Source: Cryptomeria japonica
Lineage: Eukaryota; Streptophyta; Pinopsida; Cupressales; Cupressaceae
DNA length: 64,000 nucleotides
Reading direction: 5' to 3'
Assembly: GCF_030272615.1 (NCBI RefSeq)
Contig: NC_081405.1
Coordinates: 311,069,235 to 311,133,234 of the forward strand
Shown here: positions 55,088-64,000 of the stretch, piece by piece
Layout of the letters: the number at the start of each line of letters is the position of its first letter
How positions within the stretch are numbered: position 1 is the first letter of the stretch
The notes under the pieces: model-generated
What the model saw: only the letters and a program-made list of their open reading frames with translations
Databases searched by the model: none
Told to the model about the DNA's origin: nothing
Made by a program: the position numbers and the translations under genes

Positions 55088-56819
55088 GGGAGGGGCTATG
55101 ATCTAATTTAGGAAATACTCAACTAACTATGACTAAGTCAAAAGTAGATTTCGATTTAACTTAGGACTCATGCACTCCTAAATGCAAAGTTGTATATATA
55201 AAATGATACTCGAAGTGTTGATTAGAATTACAAAAAAGCACTTATAACTACAAAACATAAAAAATGACTAAGTGTCTGGATCTCCATCTTGAGCATCATC
55301 ATCTCCATTTTTCTTCAAGAAATCTTCTAACCTTTGGAAAGTAGCTTTTACTTTTGAATCCTCTGGTTTATCAGCATGACTTGAGATGATCTGAGCTCGT
55401 GCAATTAAGTTCGTCAAGCTAGAATAATTTTCTTTGGATTTCTTCAAGATAGATCCTAGATTATGCACGATAACTTGGATTTCTATTAATTTATCAATTG
55501 ATGAGAGAGTGAAATTAACTCTCTCAACTTTAGCATGAATGAGTAAATTGAACTCTTGCATGGCTGAATCTAGGGGTAGTAGCTTGTGGTCTAGATCAAG
55601 TAAGTCACAAGGAATCTCATCAATCTTGTTGGTGATTATTTTTACTGTCTTCTCACCCAAACCTTTTGCCTCCTCTATATCTTCAATGAGCTACTCTAAA
55701 ACTTCCATATGATGTTTTAGAAACTCTTTGTACTAAACATACATTTTCCTTGAAGGAATCACATCATGATCAACCAAAATTGTTGTCACTCAAATTGCAC
55801 CCGTAGTGCACAAGCTGAAAGCTCAAGCAACTTGGTGACACATGGGATAATTCTCAGGCCTGTGGGTTGCCTATAGTGAGAATTAACCTCCAGATGAAGG
55901 GGTGGTTCCCTATGAATAATTCTAAATCTTTACCAAGAAAAGGGATAGGAAAACCTAAAATGAAACTAGAAAGAAATTGTAAATGCTAAATGAAGGTGAA
56001 GCATCAATAAGATATCTCAAAATGACAAAGGTACAATCCTAAAAACACCAATTTGCACAAATAGACTTCTGGTTCATAACACATAAATATTTCATGCAAA
56101 GGATTTAAACTTCAAGAAACTGAAAGGAAAGAAAACTTTCACAATCAACCAAATGAGCCAATTTATCACAATGCATAACCCGTGACTTACAAATGAGACA
56201 GAAAATTCAAAGGTTATCTAGACAATAACACAATAAATTAACTCTCAATCAAGGATAAGAAAATGAACTGTAAAGACATAAGGCATAAGCTGGTAATTTT
56301 TATTCAGAATTTTGTCATAAAACTGCATATGAGCTACAAGAATGTATTCCCTGCTAAAACTAGTCAGAGAATCATCAAGAACTAGTGAAGAAAGATAAAA
56401 CTTTTTCACTTTATACAAAAACCTTCCAAAAGGTAGAGGAAAGATAACTCCAAAAAGATTGAAGATGAAATCCCATTGAAAATATCTCCTCTGAAAATTG
56501 ATCCTCTCGTAGAAATAAAAAGCCACCAAAAAGGCTCAATATCATGAGAAAAACTCATGCAATTCAGTTCAAACTCTTAGTCAACTAAAAGTTGACCCAT
56601 ATGACGCTCAAAATCAATCATTATCACCTCAAGATCACGAGAAAGACTCATGCAAACTTTCTCTGAGCTTAATAATTGCCTACATTAACCGGATGACTTC
56701 TTCTTATTTTGCATGGATCCTTGGACGCTACCTTACTTGCCACCACTTTCAGCTTCTGACTGTAACTAGCATTACCTTTTTCATCGGGTCATCGGGTTAG
56801 CACTGAAACACTTATTCTG

Positions 56820-58330
56820 ATGGTCGATGATATGCTCCATTTCACCTGCTTTTCTATCGGGCCCGCCACGTGTCACTTCCTGGTTGGTTCTGGGGTTCCT
56901 GCCTTGCCATCTTAGCACGACCTGGACTTACTGTCAGAAAGAAGCTCTTTCATTTGATCAACCTTAATTTGCATTCTTTATTTCTTCCTCTGAATTTCTT
57001 CCTTAGCAGGCCCCACTACTTGGTCACCAAGTCGCGGCAAAATAAACACTACACATCTTCATCATGTAGTATAGTGACCACCGCTAGATCTTCAGGAACC
57101 TGCTTGCTTTTTACCTCTACTGGTTTTCTTTTATCATCCTGGGCCCACGGGAACGAGCGATGCTAATGAACTTTGAACCATTTTGAAGCATTGAACCACT
57201 GAACTTTGAATCATTTTGAACCATTAAACCATTTTGAAGCGTTGAACCACTGAACTTTGAATCATTTTGAACCATTGAACCATTTTAAGGTTGACTTAGA
57301 CATCCGCTCATCTATAGATTTTTTGCCACATGTCAGTCTCTGATTAGTTCATGAGATCCACTTTGTCTGCCATCTGGACCATCATCTGGACTAGACCCAC
57401 CTTGTCGCCAAGTCGCGGTGATAACCTGGTGTGCAACTTGCATTAGCGTCGTAGCGACCACCGTCAGATTTGTGTGATCACCGTTGGATGTGATCAATTT
57501 GTTCGATCTTTAACCCCGACCTGCCTTGGTTCTTCATCTTCTCTCTACCATGTGGCGCATCCTTATTCGCTCTTAGCCCACCTAGACGGCCATCTAGACC
57601 ACCATGTCATCAGTCGCCAAGTCGCAGGGAATAACTATCGAGCACCTTCATCATGCAATATAGCGACGGTTGTTGATCTGCCCTCAAACTGCTTGATCTT
57701 TAATCTCTTAGCCGCTCACCTTTCCTTTGCCTTTTTCCGCATGTGCTTAGTCACCAAGTTGCTATGATAAACAATGAGCTTCTTTCTATAGTGGTATAGC
57801 AATGGCCCTTAGATCCTTCGGATTATCATTGATCTGCCTTGAATTTGCTCGACCTTTAACACCGACTGATCTTCTCTCTTGTGCCGCGTGTTAACCCATG
57901 TCACCGCTTGATCGGCGCTAGAGATCCGCCTGGGCACCACCTGTCTACCACGTCATCAGTCACCACACGTCTTGCTCTGTCGAATCTCTTATTTCGACCA
58001 AACTACTCTCTCGATGAACCGTTTACCAGTCTCATCGAACCTAAGGTTTCATCAATATTATTATGTCGATGAAACTGAGCCTTCGATGAACTCTTTGGGG
58101 ACTCATCGCGGCCAAGATCTACTCGATGTCATCCATTCATGCCATGTCACTAGCCATTGGACCTCCACATGTCTACCACGTATCTTTGGTCTTATACCCT
58201 CTGCTCCACCACGTCATCAGTCGCCAAGTCACAACGATAATCCGGTGAGCATCTTTTCATAGCGACAATCGTTAGATCTTTGTGATTACCGTTGATCTTT
58301 CTTCGACTTGCTTGCTCTTTAACCTCTTCC
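56820..58330 (+). repeat. Five diverged long repeats in U3 of the nested LTR
   Basis: Copies of CACCAAGTCGCGGNAATAA...ATAGTGACCACCGNTAGATC are centred at about 57030, 57420, 57630, 57760 and 58220, each also with GATCTTTAACCTC and CACCTTGTC/CCACGTCATCAGTC pieces. They have no clear coding sequence. Confidence 0.65.
57174..57292 (+). repeat. Two-copy tandem repeat of about 60 bases
   Basis: GAACCATTTTGAAGCATTGA and ACCACTGAACTTTGAATC repeated about 1.9 times with a few changes; inner motif TTTTGAACCATT. Confidence 0.85.
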
Positions 58331-61300
58331 CACCAGTCGGTCACAAAATTTAGGATGCCTTGAGATGCGCACACGGGGGGTCCACCAGGTCACGAACTGC
58401 CTCTTCTTGCCAAAATCCCGTAAGCTTTGACACTATAGTTGTATGTGACCTTGACTTTAAATACAAAAATGCTCCTCCCCAGGACCAATGTGGGATAAAT
58501 GTTCTTCCTACCTGGCGACTGAAAACGCTTGGAAGTTCTCTAGCCTTTTAAAATCCTCTTTGGTGCCCAAGTAAAAACTTTACACAGGCTGATTGCATTT
58601 GCTCTGAGCTTCTTTTGGCCTTTCATCAGCAATGGAGCATAAATATCTCTATGGTCTACAACATGCTGAGCTTAAACCTTGTGGGAGCCACATTTTAACC
58701 CACATGTTGTCTTACTTTCCTGTATCTGCACATGAAGCAAACAAATTAAACAAAAACAGTGCATTTCTCCCTGGTTCATGATTTGATCTTTTCAAAATGA
58801 ATGAATGCAAGGCTTCATTAGGGCACTAATTTTAGCATGTGCAAAAATTTGGTAACAAAAACATCTAGAGAGAAGTCCTTAAGCTTTGTTCAGGCATCAA
58901 AATCCTTCTCTTAGATAGTCATAGTCTCCAAGCAAGCTTTTAGTGTTGATTCCAATTCAGATTGAACATTCTGCACATTGTCAATCAATTTGGCTGCATA
59001 ACTCAAAAGGTAGGTTCCTTAATTGAGAATCTTATTCATCCACTCTCTTGTTTCCTTGTCTCATGAGGTAACCCACTCGGCTTGCTTAAAGACTTGTTCA
59101 TCAACCAATGAAGTCACTGGCTCAATCACCTCTGAAGAATTTGTGATCTTAATTAACATAGTGGTGAGTTGCTCCACTTGTGCCTTAAGCTTATCTTTCT
59201 TGACCTTTTCTTCATTTTATATAGCCACAAGGGCATCAAAAGATGATTGAGCATCTTCCATTGCGCCTTCATGAGTTTGCTTCTCAAGATCAACCCTTCT
59301 TATCACATAGTCCACTGCTTGGAATTCACTTATATTTTTATTTGGGGGAGGCTCTACAACTTCTACATACTTGTTCTTGGCACTATCTACCATAACCCTT
59401 GAGATGGTCTTGGCTTTCTTTATGGTCTTTGGCTTGATAGGCACTAGTTGACCAAAATCAAAATCATCAAGAGATATATAGCCCACTTCTTCCTCTTGGG
59501 TGTGTTAGAAAGCAATCAAGGTGGTAGGATGGAATCATCGTTAGCACCTATAGCCAATGGTTGATAATAATTTCATTGGCCTTGAACAACAATGGTTACA
59601 ATTGGAGGAGTGGAAATCAGCATAGAAGACGGGTTTTCAGTAGTTGACACATTTGGTAACAACCCCATATTTGACATGAACTTATCAAAATCCTTAAACA
59701 TGGATCGAGATACTTCAGACATATGTGGAAAAATGGAGAATACATTTTAAATGTTATCTCGAGGAGTATCTAAGACAACTTCACTAGTAGAAGAAGAAAC
59801 AATAGGAATGGTTATACTAGAAGAATATAACACATACAAACTAGTGGACCCAAATGGTATGGCCTCGGAAACATGAACTTGAGAAGAAGTAGCAACTGAA
59901 ATAGGATTTGATATCTATGTAACATGAGCTTCTATGTCTCCATGTTCAATGCCTCTAGAAATATCTTGTAAACCTTCTTCATCAAATTCTTCTTCTTCTT
60001 GCTCTTCTTGATGATGTTGTTCCTCCTCAATTTGTTCCACGTCAATAGGTTATTCCTTACATTCCCCTTCTTCTGGTTCTTATTCTTTCTCCTATTGAGA
60101 ACCTAATGTAGAATACTTCTCTTGTTCCTTCCCTTTACTCGTTCCTACTGTGAACTTGTACTTGGGAGCTTTAGGAGAAGCAATAAGATCTTAACTATTC
60201 TTTGTTCTCAATCCTGATCTCTTTTCAAAAGGTATGGCAATATCATCCTCTGACAAGTGGCAAATAGTTTCAACTGGATTTCCTTGTGTGCTAGACAAAT
60301 ATTGGTGTTTGCAAGAATCTTCTAAAATTCTAATCTTTATAGAGACAATCTCCTTTTGATACCATTGGTTGAAAGGGAGAGAAGTATTGACAATCTTCTT
60401 ATTTTAATAGACTGAGTCTTAGATACTACCATCATCAGCCAAGTCATCAGGAATATCAGCTAAGTTGAGATTGATTATTTGGTCCTTTGTGAGGTGATAG
60501 TAGTCTAGTCTCTTGATATTTTCCTCGGTTCTTCAATCAGCCCTGATGTCCTCAGCTCTATGAACATGAGTGTAGTTCTTTTTCAGTTTGTTCTTCATAC
60601 CTCTGTAATCAAAATCATTCTTGAACATGAAATGCCTCATCGTTACTCTTGTCATCTCTTCCAACATATCTCTTGCTTTGAAAATTGAGGTGATAGAGTA
60701 TCTCCCAATAGACAAAGTAAACATGATTTTTTTTTTATGAGAACCAGATTGTTTCTCGTGAACCACCACCATTTGCCTTGTCAACCATAATTTTATTAGA
60801 TGGGTACCTTGTGAGCATGAAAGGCTGATCATTATAACATCCTATCCTTGGATAGGTGAAGGTATGAAATTATAAAAACATACATCCATATTGGTTGACA
60901 ACTTCCCAAGCCTCATCAATAACCCTATTCTTCTCAAGTTTCTTATGAAACATACAAATATATGAACAAAAGAAGGCATTGTTAACTCTTCTAAATTGAT
61001 GTAAACTTTCTTTAAGAGTTGCCTAGGAATAGTGTTTTCAAACCGAAACTTGTCTTCTATCTCCTTAGGACAAACCTTCAAAATTCCTCATAGCGGCAAC
61101 AACATACACCAAGTAGTAAGTCATGTAGAACTTCAAGGTGGTAGGTACCTTAGTGAGCTTCTCGCACAAGGTAGCATTGATCTGCTTACTCGAGAAGATC
61201 TTCTTGTTGTCTTGTCTAATGATATGAATTTACTAATACATTCACTCATAGTATGTATTTGAAGTGGGAAGCCCTTTTACTCTACTAGGAAGAGTAATCA

Positions 61301-61838
61301 AATAATTCACCTCCTCTTTGAAGTCACTTCAAGGAAAGGTCTTGAGCCATCTAGAAATGGTAGGCCTAAGAGTCTTCAACCAATTATCATTGATATTCCT
61401 CCTACATTTTTCTGAGTTCTTTTCGTAATAGGCCTCAACAAACTTTATATCTATATATGCATATTTCTGTATATAGGGACACTTGAATAAGGAGTCAAAT
61501 AAATCCTCATTCAATATTATCACGTTCTTTCTATCTGCATCCTTTACAATTTGACTCACAAGATCAAAGTGATTCCCCACTACAAGCATGAACTCTGAAT
61601 TCTAAGATGACATAGGGAAGGCTGCTACTGAATGAATACTACTATTAATTGTGGGTTCCATTAGATAGTAGTGCAGAGGATTCTCAACTTGCCTTAGGAA
61701 CTCATCAATATCCACATGGCCTATCTCTATGTCCCTTGTATTTGTGATATTTGATTCCATTGTAGATGGTGAAAGAACCAAATGAGGATCTTGTTTTTTG
61801 AAATTCATTATTTTCTTTCTTGGAGACGGTTCTGGCAT

Positions 61839-62854
61839 CTGAGAATAACTTGAAATACATCAGGGTTCAAAAAGGTCCTCTAGAATTAGTGGAAAAACAT
61901 CTTTAGTACTAATAAATCTTCAACACTTGAATCATTATTACAAAAAAATATAAGTTTTATGTGTAAATCGGGCTTATAGGCCTGATCTACACATTGGCGA
62001 AATAAGGCATGTTCACTAATTTAATTGTGAATCGGGTCTATAGACCTGATTTGCACTTCAAAGTGAAAAAGGATTAAAAACATGTAAATCGGGTCCATAG
62101 GCCCTATTTACACCTTGGAAGGTTTGATGACTTGTGATGTAATTTGGGTCTATGGACCCGATTTACATTGAAATGGAAAAGACCAAAACAATTAGTATGG
62201 TTCAGGTCTATGAACTCGAGCAACACTGACAAAAGAGATGTTTGGTAAAGTTCGGGTTCACAGACCCAAACAACACCAACAAAGGCAAAAGAATAATGAT
62301 ATGTCGTAGGTCGGGTTGATGGACCCGATCCATATCCAATGGTGGTATTTAGATGTGTAGTTCAGGTTCACCAACCCGAACTACACCAAATAGTGACATT
62401 TGAAAGTGTTTGAAGACTGGTGCGTATTGGGTCGACGAACGTGAACAACACCACAAAACAAAGGAAATGTGGTTTGGGTTCGCCGACCTGATCCACACCA
62501 AAGGATTATTGGTAATTCAAAATGATAACTAGTGTGGTTCGGACTTGCCGACCTGATCCTACACCAAACAACATGGAAACATGTAGCATCGGGCCTGTAA
62601 GCGCTAACTACACCAAACGACATGAAAAAATGAAATTAAGCCAAACAAAAGGTGAATACAGGTTGATGGACCCGAATCATACCACAATGCGACACATTAT
62701 TGTGTGATTTAGAGCCATTAGCTTGAATTACCAAGGGAAGATCGAAATAAAAAGATACAAATAATAGATTCCCAAGGCCATGGGTTTGATTACATCAAAA
62801 CCCTAAGCTTTAAAATGAAATAAAAATAAATGAAAAGGGAAAGACACAACATAC
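61839..62854 (-). other. Predicted intron of the U3 gene, carrying the hairpin array
   Basis: The donor TTTTTTGCAG/GTATGTTG at 62855/62854 is a near-ideal plant 5' splice site on the minus strand. The acceptor TTATTCTCAG sits immediately before the ATG at 61838. In 4502-6229 the corresponding sites are GTAAGT at 4600 and TTCTGACAG before 5260. Exon 1 (63312-62855) has no clear frame, so it would be 5' untranslated. No TATA box for such a transcript was recognised. Confidence 0.35.
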
Positions 62855-63155
62855 CTGCAAAAAACAACTTAGATCAAGGTGAAAAAGCCATAACTCAATG
62901 AGCTTCACCTTGAGTACCAAAAGAACGAGGTAGAAGTGAAAATAGAGCTATAAAAATGGATTCAAAGGGACAACATGAGTCCTATTAAAATATGATTTGG
63001 AAATCATAAATACACTAAGGAGTGGGAATTAAAGAGGTGTGAATATGGTCTATGAACCCGATTTGTACCCAAATGTGCTTTTTGGGTTCATAAACCCGGA
63101 TTGCACCTAAACGGACAAATCAAGTGTTGTTTCGAGTTTAAGGTCCAACAATACA
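61955..63155 (-). repeat. Array of about seventeen palindromes, core GGGTCTATAGACCC
   Basis: Fourteen units at 61955-62730 and three more at 63030-63155. The consensus is GTGTAAATCGGGTC TATAG ACCCGATTTACACC, with arms up to 14 bases. Unit arms vary together (TCGGGTTGATGGACCCGA, AGGTTCACCAACCCGAAC), i.e. the two arms remain mostly complementary while sequence changes. It aligns in position with the arrays at 4685 and 51955. Confidence 0.9.
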
Positions 63156-63317
63156 CCTAAAAGACCCAAAAATAAATTAACTCTAAAATTGATCCTAGAG
63201 ATAAATTAAACAATCAGAATCAAAGTGAGCTTAGAGCTTATAGGCCACAATTTCAGACAAAAATTGTGGGAGGGTTATCTCAAACTTGCGCTCAATTGCA
63301 ATTGGGATAACATAACT

Positions 63318-64000
63318 ATTCAATCTCACCAATGAGAATTTGTAGATTTTAGAAAATATAGACACCAAAATTATGAACCATCCACACCTCTATGATTCTC
63401 ATAAAAAAATAGCTAAAAAAAAATGCTAGGAAAGTGGAGCTAGTATGACTTGGAATGGAGCCTTTGAAGATAAACATCAAACATCAAATTGCCAATGGAG
63501 AGTGGTCAAGAGTTAGGAGAAGGAATGATGATGTCGTGCTAACATCAATATAAGAATACTCTAAGATGCCTCAAAATAAATTCTCTCACTAGAATAGACC
63601 TAAACCTACCATTAATATGTTGTGCAACCACTTTGATACATGAAAACCACCTATCCAAAGTTTAAAAACATTTATATGCCAAGAAATCATTGAAATGAAA
63701 ATAAAATGAGATTATAGCATAGAGACATAAGAAATTATTGAAATGAAATAAAATGGGATTATAGCCTAGAGACATAAATTAAAATCCCACATCAATACCA
63801 TTCATTAGAGGAAATAGTTGGAACAAGATCCAACTTCAATCCTAAAGAGAGTTGGATAGTTTGTTTGATTATTTTCTCTTTTTGGTTTGATTTGGTTTGA
63901 TTTGATTTGATGTGAATGTGTAACAATTAGGTAAATGGTGCAAAATTAATAATATTCAACATAAACAACAAGATATAGAATAAAAATATAACATAGAAGT
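63318..64000. other. Flanking AT-rich DNA, no gene
   Basis: Two tandem near-copies of GAAATTATTGAAATGAAATAAAATGGGATTATAGC (about 63685-63775) and a GGTTTGATTT microsatellite (about 63878-63912) are present. No element end, gene or RNA was recognised. Confidence 0.4.

Larger units (their letters stand above)
55781..58843 (+). mobile_element. Solo LTR nested in the U3 gene
   Basis: Starts TGTTGTCACTC, ends AGCATGTGCA; AAAAT flanks both ends (55776-55780, 58844-58848). Start is like that of 4502-6229 (TGTTGTCACC). A TATA-like TTTAAATA lies at about 58456. U3 is long (2.7 kb) and made of at least five diverged copies of a unit with GCCAAGTCGC...GATAA...ATAGCGACCACCGTTAGATC. No frame with a motif. 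Confidence 0.82.
55268..61838 (-). pseudogene. Uncharacterised gene inside the giant LTR's U3
   Basis: About 1,160 codons once the insertion 55781-58843 is set aside (reading is collinear across it). Start MPEPSPRKKIMNF at 61838, directly after TTATTCTCAG. N-terminal part (61838-60530): VDIDEFLRQVENPLHYYLME, NLEEL..., WLKTLRPTISRWLKTFP, LPTSNTYYE. Middle (60130-59560): very acidic, Glu-rich (EEEQHHQEEQEEEEFDEEG) then Ser-rich. C-terminal (59486-55268): YISLDDFDFGQLVPIKPKTI, KKDKLKAQVEQLTTMLIKIT and SKENYSSLTNLIARAQIIS, helical, coiled-coil-like, ending DDDAQDGDPDT. Stops and frameshifts make it a pseudogene. I recognise no family; no RT, integrase or gag motif. Confidence 0.55.
53023..63312 (-). 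mobile_element. Giant LTR-like unit carrying a gene in U3, interrupted twice
   Basis: On the minus strand it starts TGTTATCCC (63312) and ends ACCAACA (53023), flanked by TAACT (63313-63317) and GAACT (53018-53022). Its first 90 bases match 4502-4590 and 52699-52610 (ACCCTCCCACAATTTTTGTC, GTGGCCTATAAGCTC). Its last part, from before the TATA box at 55079 to 53023, matches 51670-50502. It has no second LTR, primer site or polypurine tract inside. About 9.1 kb without the 53442 insertion, about 6 kb without both. It therefore looks like a solo LTR with a gene between the hairpin array and TATA box. Confidence 0.65.

Noticed and set aside
61955-62700. tRNA T-arm-like sequences (GGTTCGGGTT...)
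   Set aside because: The resemblance is confined to the palindrome arms; no cloverleaf, anticodon arm or CCA-adjacent acceptor stem can be drawn.
53023-63312. A complete LTR element with two LTRs and the gene as internal region
   Set aside because: No second copy of U5 or of the TATA region lies on the right side, no primer site or polypurine tract flanks the gene, and the short solo forms contain both edges of the gene region. Kept as an alternative only.

Overview
The window reads as repeat-filled intergenic DNA of a seed plant, most probably a gymnosperm. It has no bacterial gene layout and no recognisable host gene, but it does hold nested Ty1/copia and Ty3/gypsy LTR retrotransposons, many solo LTRs and a plant L1-type LINE with a C-terminal RNase H. 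The plant assignment rests on element families (initiator-Met-primed copia elements, a gypsy element with a second RNase H, an L1 with RNase H). 'Gymnosperm' is inference. No tRNA, rRNA or CRISPR array was seen.

Layout. (1) 1390-7383 (+): decayed Ty3/gypsy element with protease, an extra RNase H placed before RT, RT, RNase H and integrase. A 1.7 kb solo LTR (4502-6229) cuts it between RNase H and integrase. (2) 7690-10110 (+): long decayed unrecognised reading frame. (3) 10800-38434 (-): an old chromovirus-like gypsy element split in its RT. Its left part (10800-13697) is further split by a solo LTR (11105-12339, target duplication AAATG). Its right part lies at 36651-38434. (4) 13698-36650 (-): 'copia A', target duplication ACCTA, sitting in that RT. 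Its left LTR holds two younger elements: 'copia B' (13870-20722, duplication ACTGT) and a non-autonomous gag-protease gypsy element (21702-29614, duplication ATAAC). A solo LTR (34355-35148, duplication CTAGC) lies just upstream of its gag. (5) About 38774-49005 (-): L1 LINE with a coding-like extension after RNase H, interrupted by an LTR-like insertion (43561-45400). (6) 50502-52699 (-): solo LTR. (7) 53023-63312 (-): a related but giant LTR-like unit carrying a decayed protein-coding region of about 3.5 kb between its upstream hairpin array and its TATA box, itself interrupted by two solo LTRs (53442-54613 and 55781-58843).

Two themes stand out. First, LTRs from several unrelated families carry arrays of short imperfect palindromes in U3, upstream of the TATA box (4685-5132, 22700-22845, 29385-29450, 34375-34620, 44640-45015, 51955-52510, 61955-63155). 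Second, three related LTRs (4502-6229, 50502-52699, 53023-63312) share the same ends, array, an AG-preceded ATG and a TATA box, but only the largest carries the coding region. The best candidate for an undescribed system is therefore an LTR family with a gene in U3 whose predicted intron holds the hairpin array.

Coding regions are mostly broken by in-frame stops. In copia B most stops are TAG where family members carry glutamine, consistent with decay of methylated CAG sites. All reading was by eye. Boundaries given with target duplications are firm; others are approximate.
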